Shown one piece after another: positions 24,503 through 35,400 of a stretch of DNA of 64,000 nt (positions are counted from its first letter, which is position 1; each line of letters begins with the position of its first letter). The notes below the pieces were generated by a model, which saw only the letters and a list, made by a program, of their open reading frames with translations, did no database searches and was not told where the DNA came from. Source of the DNA: Nemania diffusa (Eukaryota > Ascomycota > Sordariomycetes > Xylariales > Xylariaceae); assembly GCA_038501195.1 (NCBI GenBank), contig JBBPUQ010000005.1, positions 2,108,001-2,172,000 on the forward strand, written 5' to 3'. The position numbers and the translations under genes were made by a program.

Positions 24503-25821
24503 GATGGGAATGTGATACAAAAAGGGTTAGGTATTTTGTGACTATACTTCGCAGTTATTCAGATAGAATTTTATATCAAAGATAGTTTTTATACAAAAGG
24601 ATGGTATGCTGGGGACAGCTTTATCTCTTATGAATTTCTTAATACTCTCGGGACTCTAAAATACTCATTAGTACGTCCAATTGTCAGAAGTCAGTTGCTA
24701 AGTAAAATGTGATCTATCGTTAGCCCAAACAAGTGCCTAAGGTTAAGAAGGAGTACGGTGCTTTGAAATCTAGATTACTCCTCTAAAATCAGAGCGTTTC
24801 GACAAGCATCATGAACCTACGAAGTGGCCTTCCTCCCTTTCCCTTTCTTTCCCTTTTCTCTTTTCCCTTTCTTGAGAGGGAAAGGGGGAAGGGGAGGCCC
24901 AATAGATCCATTACTAGCTTTGGTGGCTCCCTCTAGCACATATGTGTATGCAGCTATCTCAAAGGCTGCATATGCGACATTTATAATTCTGGCTTACATG
25001 CAGATATTATTCCCTAGGCGCTACTCGGTGGATATTTCCGAAACAACTGACTTCGATGTTACTCTCGGAATAAACTACAGATGTAGTAATCCTTCAATAC
25101 TACTACTATAGCAGACGAGGCATGCATATGTCGGCACAATTGGCTCAAGATAATAGCTCTGTCAATGACGTAGGTGTGCGGCGTCGCCATTGTAACATCA
25201 TGTAAACCACGGTTCCCGAAAGCCCAATCCATGGTTTCTAATCCGTGGCTCATAGGATTTTGAGGTTCCACGTAAGCTTTTGGTTCGGTTCTTATAGCCT
25301 ACATTGTGAACGATATCAGAAATGAGGGGCATTAAAGGGTTCGTTACATAATAGCCAGGGGCTTTAGGTAGTCCAACTGCAACGCCACCGCGGGGACCAT
25401 CAGACGTGCATTCTTAGTAACACACCTCGACATGTCACAGGGGTTTCAAATGGGGCAGCTCAACTACGTAAATCCCGGGGCCTTGACGAGACAAGGGTCC
25501 CAGCCCCGCCACTTGTAAATACCTACGGTACGATAGATTTTTAACGATCCGAACCGCAGCTGCGAATGCAATGCAGGATCCTTCAAGACGGGGACAACCA
25601 AGCACTTCCGTACTTAGCAGAGCCTCACTTCTTATTAGCAATATAGATTAGGATTACGATGTCGCATTTTAAGAGGGTGTATAGATAATATTGGGAAGTA
25701 TGTAGCTGTATCCGAATCTTGCAGCCAATAAAAACAAACGCCAGGAAAGCCAAAGACTAAATCGACCTCAGATGACGAACTCAGCTGAGCTGTATTCGAG
25801 GTGCAGTTACTATGCTCGATC
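24503..25821. promoter_or_regulatory. Intergenic region between OMT and PAL
   Basis: About 1.3 kb holding the OMT promoter (from 24503 rightwards) and the PAL 3' end. A polypyrimidine tract followed by a polypurine tract at 24826-24900 forms an imperfect inverted repeat. No gene recognised. Confidence 0.45.
24826..24900. repeat. Polypyrimidine/polypurine imperfect inverted repeat
   Basis: GGCCTTCCTCCCTTTCCC at the left faces GGGAAAGGGGGAAGGGGAGG at the right, with a CT-rich loop between. The stem is imperfect. The element lies about 300 bases upstream of the O-methyltransferase start, so it may be a promoter structure or only low-complexity drift. Confidence 0.6.
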
Positions 25822-28141
25822 TCAAGTATGTCCATTGACACCATTCTTCCGGTCTTCGGCCTTCTTTGTATCTTTGAGGCAGTCTATGACCACCTCATAC
25901 AGCCTTCCTGAACGAATCGCTTCGTATACAGCTGTAAGGTAGGTTCCCAAACTAGGCGCCAAGTCCGCCTCCGTACCCATCTCGCCCATTGCGACGTACA
26001 GTCCAGCCTCAGGAGTGTTATCTACCCCGCGTAGCAGCTCTTCCCCGAGGAACGGGACGCCGAGGTCATAGCGCACGAAGCGGTGAAGCCTTTGGCTTGC
26101 TAATCCTAGGTATCCCCTCGTGTGTAGGCCCTCCCGGCCGTCGCCGAACAGAGCCCGGGTTTCCTTGTACGTCTCAATGGCGGCGTTTAGTACATCCCCC
26201 TGAAACTTACTAACGGCAGCCAATGTCTCTGGCAAGCTCGCACGGGCGGATCTCCTGATGATGTCCCCCTCGAGCTCATCGATCGATTTGGCGAGGCGTT
26301 GCTCCAAGTCCATGTTCGAGTGAGTCTCCCAGGCGTGTTGGAAACGCACCCATAGAGCCCCCACGTAAGACTCTACCTGATCATCGGGACACGTCATGCA
26401 CTCGCGAGCACTATCGTAGAATTTAGGGGCCAGGGCTTTACGGAATTCGCACTCCAGGGCTCTCAGGTCTAGAGCTTGGCAGACTACGACAATATGCGCG
26501 GCCGCAAGTTGGCTAAAAACCTCGACGGATTCTAGAGTGTATCGGGTTGAAACCAGCGCCAAGGAGTTCAAGGCCTGGTTTCCCATCTCGGCCGTCTGCA
26601 CATGAGTCCCGACCGGATTGGCGAGGAATCCCAGTTCACTCGTTAAAGCTGCCGTCATAACGTCGATCCCCTTGAACAAGTAGCTACTAGAAGGGTCGTC
26701 CGACGCTAGATTGGGTGGAAGGCCGCGGTTGGTCGCAGGGTTAATAAGTTCGGTAGATTGGGTAAACAGCATCCTTCCCAGGGACTGCAATCCTTGGCGA
26801 AGCTTTTCGACTGCAGAGGTCACCGCTTTAGCTTGGAAGTTTCCGCCGCTGAGGATGCGGTTTCCGGTCACATCTACTAGTGGATTATCCGTTACAGAAT
26901 TAATTTCTGTAGAAAGTTGTTGGTAAGCTAACTCGAAGTCCTCAGTTACGGGGCCAATCCACTGGCTCGCTGTACGGATGGAGTATCTAACAGCCATGTT
27001 AGCAAGCCTATAGTTACCAGGTGGCGCATTCTATCAAGCGAACTTACCTGTCCTGACATAGTTCGCCGGCGTTTGATTTGAGCGGATGATTAGTAGCCAT
27101 TTTCAACTGGGAATTGCGCAGAAAGACGTGTATGTTTTTGGCAGAGTCTATCTGGCCCGGGTGCGGTCGGATTTGAGCAATAAAGGGGTCGAAGCTCTCC
27201 TCGTTGCCCAGGAGTGCCTCAGCGCTCATAGCAGTCAGAACCTGTGATAATGCTGCCAGGCAGAGGCACTCGTGCAAAGCAAGAGAGGCTATACCGGCTG
27301 ACACCGCAGTACCGTTTACAATCGCTAATCCCTCCTTGGCTTGAATATCGATAGGCGTGATGCCGGCACTAGCAAGGGCGGCATCGGCCCTGACAATCAT
27401 TCTCTTTCCCTTCGTGCGAGGCCCGGAAAATACGGTTACGGATTGCTTTCCCTGCATCGCGGCCCCGATGTAGCTGAGGGGACTCAGGTCTCCCGACGCA
27501 GAGATGCTGCCGCGGATTGGGATGCGAGGTACGATGTCTTTGTTAAGAAGATCGACCAGAGACTCAGCGACGCATAGTCGGATCCCCGAGGCTCCGCAAC
27601 TCAAGGAGTTCAAGCGAACTACCATTGCCGCTCTGGCCCAAGATTCCGGCATAGCAGTAGCTCCTGCTGGTTCATTGATTGGAAGCAAGGCTTCGGATGA
27701 ATAGCGAGCAGATGATATGTATCCGTTAACCTCAACGACACCATTTTTTTGGGCAACGCCGTTGCTCTGGGTCGAAGAGTGGACCTCGACAGATCCGTTG
27801 CATTTTTTGGTGAATGAGGGTTTGTCATCAGCCAAGATTCCGAACATCAAATGAGTAAAGAGACTTTGCTGTAACCCACGATATGCGGCTGTTCGAGTAT
27901 CGGCACTCCCACCGAACCCGGTGTTAGTCCCGTAAATAACATCTCCTTTGGCTAATTTATCGTGAACAATTGTGTTGCTTTGTGAGATTGTCTCCGCAGC
28001 GTCATGCACAAGCCTAGATGGGAGGAGATGCCGTGCAACCATAACGACATCGGCGATGGTCAACGAATGCCCATCGATGGTGGTCTGCGAGGCATTAAGG
28101 CCATGCCAGTGTTTTAGTAGAAGATCCGTGAAAGTCGCCAT
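25822..28141 (-). CDS. PAL: Phenylalanine/tyrosine ammonia-lyase (MIO enzyme)
   Basis: Two exons (28141-27048 and 26986-25822; 61-nt intron with a GCTAAC branch site) give 752 residues, normal for fungal PAL. The family signature surrounds the Ala215-Ser216-Gly217 triad (RGSISASGDLSPLSY) that cyclises into the MIO cofactor. Other landmarks are Tyr70 in YGTNTGFGGSADTRT (general base region) and the junction QDRYSIRTASQWIGP, which is restored exactly by splicing. The enzyme removes ammonia from L-Phe to give trans-cinnamate, or from L-Tyr to give p-coumarate, in the cytosol. At the ring-binding position the sequence reads His97-Leu98 (LFTHLMFG). His at this place is associated with tyrosine acceptance, so TAL or mixed PAL/TAL activity is plausible. 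A variable insert covers about 107-158. PAL inside ascomycete biosynthetic clusters is uncommon, and here it would supply the starting acid. Confidence 0.96.
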
Positions 28142-29543
28142 GGTTCTTAGCTTTATTATTCTTAAAAAATGACTTTATAAGGCGGATTGTTATGTGTATC
28201 AACTTGTTGAATGAGCAAAACCATATTTCACGAGAAATAGGGGTAGCCCGCTGCGTTAGTGGCAGCTTTATTAATACTCTACAGTTCTATCGAATGGATG
28301 TGCCTAATGTCTTATCAAGCTGCAGCGTAGAAAGTGCATCAACGGCGCAGCTCCGGTTATTGATTGGAAATACACGAACGCCTCGAAGCGATAGAATCAT
28401 GCTACCTCATGCCGACAGAATGTAGTACAGTCTGACCCCTCACAGTTGTATTAAAAGACGTGTTTCTACATGAGAGTAAGGCGAGGAAAAATCAACATTA
28501 GAAATATTTAATACGTTAATTATCATATATTTAGCTTTGAGTCTGGTAGGGTTCGTATTCGGAATAAAAATTTCAATATGTTACCAGTTTGGAGGTTCCT
28601 AGTTTTAGTCTTAGAAGAAGGTTTCTGCAAGCCAGGCCGAACTAAGCGTAAGGATTCCTGTTGTGGAAGCAATGCTACGACGCTAAACATTCCTGCGATA
28701 CTATAGGTTTAGCACCCCTATTGCGCATGACGCCATCAGCCAGACCCGTGCAGATCAGATGGAGGTCAGCGAGATAAGGGGCTACGTCGCGCAATTGTGC
28801 CTTATGAGACAGATAGAAATAAGAAAGAAGACTTGTCGCTAATCAACTATAATCTAGGTATGACCAGCATTACATTACATTACGTACTGATACCTCGACG
28901 CGTAAAGGGGTTAACAGGGTGACCCGTGACAGATCAGCTATGCCGGCCTGATGTTACACTGACTTAGCTAAAACAATGTAGCATTGCAGTCTGTTGAGTT
29001 ACATGAACGACGGGACTGTGTCGGTCCCTCTTAGTGGAGAGTCACGGTTTTGAGACCAGATATGCATGGTCCACATAGAGATAGCCGATCTCGCCGCTAT
29101 TGGACTATTCTCTCTACAGTAAGTTTGGGGTGAGCAAAGTGGGCTAGGTTCGGAAAGAAAAAGAAAAAGATATGTTTGGATGGATAACACTGAGAATAAA
29201 AAGTCTATAGGATAGGAAAGAAGGAGGGAGAGGAAAGAGTAAAAAGAAAGAAAAAGAGGGGACAAAACGAGAGGATATTAACGCATAAAAATTTAATTAA
29301 ATAAGTAGGTAGATGTATATTTTAATACCTAGCAAGTAATTACTAAAATCGAAAGACAAAACCTATAGCCTAATTTAGCCAATTAAAACCAAAGGTTTTT
29401 AAAACTATCATAAGTGCTAGATATATATATAGAACGATTTTAACATGGACGTGAGAGAAAATGTAACTTATAGCAAGCTAGCTACCCAACTTTCAAGCGC
29501 AATATAACACAAAACCACGAGAAATAAACGGGAATATGACATA
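28142..29543. promoter_or_regulatory. Intergenic region upstream of PAL
   Basis: About 1.4 kb with the PAL promoter (minus strand, from 28142) and the 3' end of the FAD hydroxylase transcript. Contains a purine-rich stretch at 29150-29265 and AT-rich sequence at 29270-29440. No supported gene. Confidence 0.45.
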
Positions 29544-31003
29544 TCATAAGACCTTAGCCGTCTCTCTAATATGCGTCGGCCAGAAGTTCTCTAATGTGTC
29601 AATATATCTCGCGAACGAAGGGGTAGAGGTATCATTCAGGCAACGAAAGAACCAGTCATCAACCTCTCCAGACTGGATCCTAAGCTTGCTCTATAAATGT
29701 GCATTAAAAGCATTAGTGATTTATCCAACGTGTTGCTGAAGAGTACGTACCCAGCTTGAAACCGGATCGATGAAGAACTGGAAGACCTGGCGCCGCTCAT
29801 CTGAGTACATGGTCAATACAGGATCTGCAGGCTTGCCCTCCCGCAATACCATAATCAGCGCGTCACTGAGGGCCACAGAACCGAGTAGACCGTTACTAAG
29901 ACCTAGACCGCCGATGACCTAGACCCAGGACATAGAAGTTAGATCATGTCTTTTTAATATCTGTGTCCGTTTTCTATTAGACTCACATTATTGACATGGG
30001 CGGCATCTCCAGCAAGGAGACATCTTCCCTTCTTCAAGTTCGCGGCAAGACGCTGGTGGACGGTATAGGTTGCACTTCTGTCGATTTTATACGACAGTGG
30101 CCGAGGGCCTACCAAAACTCGGTCATAGTGCTGATCAATGTTCCCCTCGGCTAAGAAATCCTCGTGGGACTTGGTTTTCAAATCCTCTGGGTTGAGGGCA
30201 AAGGTGACTCTCCACTTGGATACTTCACCTCGGATTGGGCGAGTGAGAGGTGAGAGGATGGTGTAATGCACAGGGTCCATGAGGAGCGTCGTCGTAGTCG
30301 GGCCATCATCCTCGTTATGTAGCCATACATCTGTGGCTACAAGCTTCTCGGGCCAGGTATGGCCCGGAAAGGGAATTCCTAGAAGGGATCTCGTTTTCGA
30401 ACGGCCGCCATCTGCACCGATCAAGAATGAGGCCGTATATTTTGATTCAGTATCTGATGTGAGGTGCTTTACCCCTATCGACACGTTTGAGTCACCCTCT
30501 CCGCTCCCGTCACTCTCAACTGAGACTAGCTCTCTGTTGAATAAAACCTGGACGTGACCGGTGCTAATAGCTCTATCCATGAAGACCTGGCACATTTGGG
30601 ATTGGGGAATATTTAGCATGCTGATAGCCGGGGTGCCGTTCATTGGTGCTCTTGGAGAGCCTTCCGGATTGAATTCGGCAGCATCTTCCCTAGGGAAACT
30701 AGCAACCAGTTGTCCAGGCTTCCTTCCTCCATCGTCGTGAGGTAGTGGGGGAAGACGGATGTCCAGGCCTGTGGTCCTGAATCCGCCCCCTTTTTTGATG
30801 AGATCGTTGTACACCTCTGCCTCATCTAAGGCAAACTGAACTTGGGGATAAAACATGCATGCTCTAGGGAGCTGTGACAAACCACTATCTTTTTCCAATA
30901 CAATCACCGATATCCCGGCTTGGCCCAGACGTAGGGCTGTGAATAGACCTACAGGGCCGGCGCCAACGATGAGAACTTGAGCGTCAGTTATTTGGGTAGG
31001 CAT
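29544..31003 (-). CDS. FAD-dependent aromatic hydroxylase (phenol hydroxylase/PHBH fold)
   Basis: Three exons (31003-29987, 29918-29751, 29690-29544) give 443 residues; introns are 68 and 60 nt. The third exon was recovered by phase: without it the protein would end early after SSW. Motifs of group A flavin monooxygenases are present: GAGPVGL at 14-20 (FAD ADP-binding), LIGADGGRSKTR (the DG motif near 200), and GRCLLAGDAAHVNNVIGGLGL (the GD motif, FAD ribityl binding), which spans the first splice junction. These enzymes use NAD(P)H, FAD and oxygen to hydroxylate phenolic rings. At 443 residues it is shorter than phenol 2-monooxygenase (about 600 or more) and lacks its thioredoxin-like tail, so it resembles the PHBH/UbiH size class. 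Ring hydroxylation of a coumarate- or benzoate-type intermediate is inferred from context. Confidence 0.9.
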
Positions 31004-32614
31004 TGCGTAAAAGGCCTGTACAAAAGTGTCCCGCTGAGTTTGAAGTAGACAGTAATGGGAAAAGATAAATCTCAGAGTAAAGGCATAGAGCTATTGATGG
31101 AGATTCCATACTACAACCAAGTAGCTGCGGCCTTTCAAAAAGAACTATCAAGAGACCTTGAATGGGCGTTTGAGATGCCTTATCGATGGGGTCCGGGACC
31201 CTTCCGGCTTGCCATTGACAGGTCTACGATCTATGATACATCAGCTAGCTACTTTACAACAGCAACCTCGACAAAAATGAGCTCACTATTGTCTATCTGC
31301 AGCTCGAACGCATGCGTATGGTGGCAGAGATTGTTACATCAACTAGTTGTGCCTAATCTATAAGACAGTAGACCTAAAAGGCCGGCGTTAGCAACCAATT
31401 ACATCACAGAATCTTTCAATCGTAACATCCCGCTGTCAAGAGCCCCGTGTCTACCGGCTTCGCTTTTACCTTCTCCTTTAGTTACTATACATTTCTAGAT
31501 TTGAAATGCTCCGAGGCTCTGCTCTTCTCTTGTTGTCGATCTTTAGTTTCTTTCATCAACGTCAAAAATATGGGGCCATCAATAAAGCCATAATATGCAA
31601 GCAGCGTATGTTTTTTCAGGTAGGTATGTATGTATGTACGGAATAGCCCTCGCTTATCTGGGGTGCAGTCTGTCTTATGCAAAAGGTGACGCAAGGCCGA
31701 GTCATGCATAAGTAGCTACCTATGTAAATGCACCTTCAAATGCTGTTGGTTTCGCATGGTCTACATAGGTGTGGTCAGAATCATGCGCGGACCTTACCTC
31801 ACTGCAATGGTCTAGCGGTGTGGAAACTTCCGCATGAGGCGCAAAGCCCTCTCCGGACCTTCATACGAGGCGGCATCGAGGAATTGGAAGCTCGCAATGC
31901 CCGCATTTCTAGCAAGGAAAAGATCCTTCAATTCTCCTATAGCTACCTGCGTACGCATGTCTCGTTCCAGTATTTTACCCTCTCCGTCCGGAGCCGAGGC
32001 GTTCGGCAGTTGTAGAAGGATTCTGTTTAATTTTCGAGTGTTACATTAGCATCCTTGCTAGCTACCGCCGATGGCACCCACATACCTCAGCCATCCCTCG
32101 TCCCGATGATGCCGGTTTGGCTTGCACAGTAGGCCCTTAAGACTATTCGTAAGGCACTTCGCCAGTCAGGATAAAAAGGGGTTACTTGTTACCCGTAATA
32201 GGTATACGATCGGCGGATGCCGCTTAACCAAATGAGCGATACAGCATAACTAGCGGCGAGCGTGGCCGGCGTGGTGGTATTAAGGTGAGAAGCAGGGTCA
32301 CTTGGCGGATTATGTCTCAAAGAATTGGAAAGGCTTGGACATAAGTGACCACCTTGTTATTCTTCGTTAGGAGGTGATAGGTAATTGTATCAAAGCGTTG
32401 GCATTTCTAGGCACACCTACTATTACCGTAAACACGCCCCTCTTCTGGTTACCCCTCCTTTTGATGGCACAGAAGGAAGTTTGAAGGGATAAATTCCCCT
32501 CTTCGTACAGACCTAGTTACTTGCTGTGTTTCACAGCTGGTCATGACATGACATGACTTTCTTTCCTTCTCTCCACAGAACTTGGGACCGCTGCAGACAA
32601 AAACAGACGATATC
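31004..32614. promoter_or_regulatory. Divergent promoter region between FAD hydroxylase and methyltransferase
   Basis: About 1.6 kb between divergent starts, the natural place for shared regulation of two cluster genes. A short tandem TCATGACATGACATGAC occurs at 32542-32558, about 60 bases before the methyltransferase ATG. Several interrupted frames here (for example 31055-31363) match nothing. Confidence 0.45.
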
Positions 32615-33549
32615 ATGTCTACAGCAGTGTACAACCTCAACCATGATTGGGATAATGAGGTTAAGCGACTGAAGATACAGCACGACTTCTTCCGCGACCT
32701 AGCCGGCGCAGACCTTCCAGCTCCCGTGTGGACTCACATAAAGGAGTTGGGAGCACCTAAAATTGCTGATGTCGGTACTGGTACCGGAATCTGGGCCACG
32801 GAACTGGCCGCGAAGCTTCCTGAGACTGCCGTCATCGACGGCTACGACATCGACGTGATCAAGTTTCCAAACACGGAGACGTTACCCAGCAATGTCACCT
32901 TGCAATTCGGCGATTTTTTCAAGCCCTTCCCCCCGGAGGCCACTGGTAAATATGACGTGGTGCACGTGAAGTTCCTCATTTTCGCACTGAAGAAGGACGA
33001 CTGGCTCCAGGTAGTGAAGAATCTAACAAAGCTACTCGCCCCCGGAGGATTCCTCTTCTGGCAAGAGACTGGCCCCTACAGCTGGAGTTCGGCTCCTTGG
33101 AGTGAAGCGTATTACCAATGGGTCAAGCTCGAATCTGAAGTGGGAATCTTGCTAGGTCGAGATCCTTTGTAAGTCAATGTCTACCACCAACCCATGTCCA
33201 GTGCACCCTCTCGCCCCTTTCCAACGCTTCAGGGGGGTATCGTTCGCTAATTCCTTTACCTAGAGCGCCGGTTCGGCTTCCTTCTCAATTCAAGGAAGCT
33301 GGTCTTATAGACGTCGAGGAAAGGATTTTTGCCATGCTGCGACAGTCGAGCACGACCGATGTGGATGGGCAGCCTGGGCTACTCATCATGTCACAGTCGC
33401 TCAACGGCCTCGTGGAAAACGGGACTCTAAAGGGTAGATACACTAAAGAAGACGTGCACAAACTAGTTCAAGCAGCCCGGGCAGATGTCGAGAATGGAAC
33501 TGCAATCAGCGCAAACTTCCACTGGACCTGGGGAAGGAACAGAATCTAA
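32615..33549 (+). CDS. UMTA/LaeA-type SAM-dependent methyltransferase
   Basis: Two exons (32615-33168 and 33264-33549; intron 95 nt with a CTAAT branch site and CTAG acceptor) give 279 residues. The frame is open upstream only with a TTG start, so ATG 32615 is chosen. SAM motif I is IADVGTGTGIWATELA at 50-65, followed by DGYDID (acidic ribose-binding loop), then VTLQFGDFF and LLAPGGFLFWQE, the pattern of the UMTA/Methyltransf_25 family common in fungal secondary-metabolite clusters. It is unlike the cluster's other methyltransferase, which has the HDW catalytic motif. Members methylate small molecules at O, N or C; a LaeA-like regulatory role is less likely because the length and context fit a pathway enzyme. 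The acceptor cannot be told from sequence. Plus strand, divergent from the FAD hydroxylase. Confidence 0.88.
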
Positions 33550-35400
33550 AAGAGCACGTAGTTAATACCGTGTTCTAAGGAAAGCAGCCTCTTTAGCTCA
33601 TGTATGTCATATTTTAGAGGGTGCATGTCTGATTTCAACCGACCGTTGCTCATTTCACATCAACATACAGAGATGTTTCCTATATTACTTACTATTCTAT
33701 TCTGTAAAGTCCCTTCCCATTTCGAAATCTTGAAATAATCATTTCGCAAATGGTGGGACATAAAGTGGTAGTTTGGCCAGATGTTTTCTGTCCCGAGGTG
33801 CGAAAGTGAAGAAAATCCAACGTCAAATTTAGAAGAAACACGCTCGAACACTAGCTCTGGGGGCGGGTACGCTAGCGTGTAGACCTAAGCCCTACCAAGC
33901 CTAATCCATAGGTCTAGCCTACGGTCTATGCGCCACTTCGTATGCACGTGTATCCACAGGCGGCTCCGCGACGCCAGGTGGCCCTTATCAAAGGTGGACT
34001 ACGCGTTATCTGCTGATAAAAACTGCCCAACACGACTACACGCAGTCCGTGGCTACGTTCTAGCTTCGACGTCTGTTCTTATTGGGTATTATCTGTCTGG
34101 GAGGTAGTCGGTCGCCGATAAATCAACGAGTACATGACGCCGAAATGTAACAGCAAAGTCCTACAAACCCAATGTGAACTGACAACATGATAGGTAGGTA
34201 GATAGAGTTATGTCTATCACGACCCCTAAACGGCTGAAAAGAGAGCTATTATCGTCCCGCAACCCATCATATCATCCAACCGCTCAGAAGCAATGCGGAG
34301 AGTCAGTTGACCTTCCCTAGCGACGCGCTGGAACGTCGGGTTTTTTCCTCTTGAGGTCTTGCATGCGACACGGGTCGGGCCGGGGTCATCCCACGCCCTC
34401 GCGACGAAGCCTGTGTCTATCTAATCTGACTGCGTATTATGGCCAACTAATACGTACGTGGGGTGATGAGACTGATAGTAGGTAGGCAGAGCTACGAGAA
34501 CCATGATCGCCCGCGGAGAGCCCGGTTGCAGCTGCATCATTCCTTCCAATGTCACTTGGTTTGATACCCATTACCCCTTTTAGTTGGGAATGCATCCCGA
34601 ATAACTAGGGGGGTGAGCGAATAACCACAACGTTCGGACCTCGTTCCACGGTCGGGAGTGTCGCATGGCATACATAAAGGCCATGCATACTGCGTGTAAT
34701 CATCAGCTTGCGCGGCTTCTGCGCGGCTTCCCTTTTCTATTTTATACCCTCCCTATTCTTACGTGTTATGTTGATCATCTTTTCCCATCCCGTAGGGCTT
34801 ATCAAACGTCGAGTGCATATAACGAAGTAGGGGTGTATCAATGATGTCGTTAAGATCTGTCTTTCTAGTGGTGTGTCGTATTTTATGTCTTACATCATAT
34901 ATACACCCCTAGGGGCTCCCTAATCCGTAGGACCTATTTTCTGACATGCATATAGGTAGGGCAGGGTTGGTGCACCATGATTACAGTAGTAATGGGCTAC
35001 ACGTGCAAGAGCTTACATAGATTATTATTGCCGAGGTTCGTAGAATATCTACTGCAGCGATCGTACATTACAGCACCATCTCATTTTCTGTCAAGGGTGC
35101 ACCTTGAAGTCCGGAGAAGAGAAGCACAACAAAAAGGAAGCAGGGGTCGAGAATCTGGGTCTCCACCAATTCAATTCCATTACCATCCCATACTTTCAAG
35201 CGGAAAGGAACCGCCGTTAGTTCGGCTCACCGGTCGCCGTGCAGCATCTCCCCTGTCCCCGCCGAATCCTTCCCGGTAATAAGTGGCGCGTATAACTTTG
35301 TTTGTCTGGGGTTGAACAGGGCCGTCCAAAAACACCGTGCTTGAATTTTCATACCTAGCCGACATGTGATTTATCATACATGTAGGGGCAAGTAAGCTAA
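33550..35400. other. Intergenic region between methyltransferase and P450 3' ends
   Basis: About 1.85 kb between convergent genes. No frame with recognisable protein. Scattered TAGGTAGGTAGATAG words (34193-34206) and a CT-rich stretch near 34730-34760 were the only patterns noticed. Confidence 0.55.

Noticed and set aside
25822..28141. Reading the lyase as histidine ammonia-lyase
   Set aside because: Length of about 750 residues, the fungal PAL-type insert and QDRYSIRTASQW fit PAL/TAL; HAL is usually near 500 residues.
31055..31363. 102-codon frame between FAD hydroxylase and methyltransferase
   Set aside because: Unrecognised sequence in a promoter region, with no splice partners.
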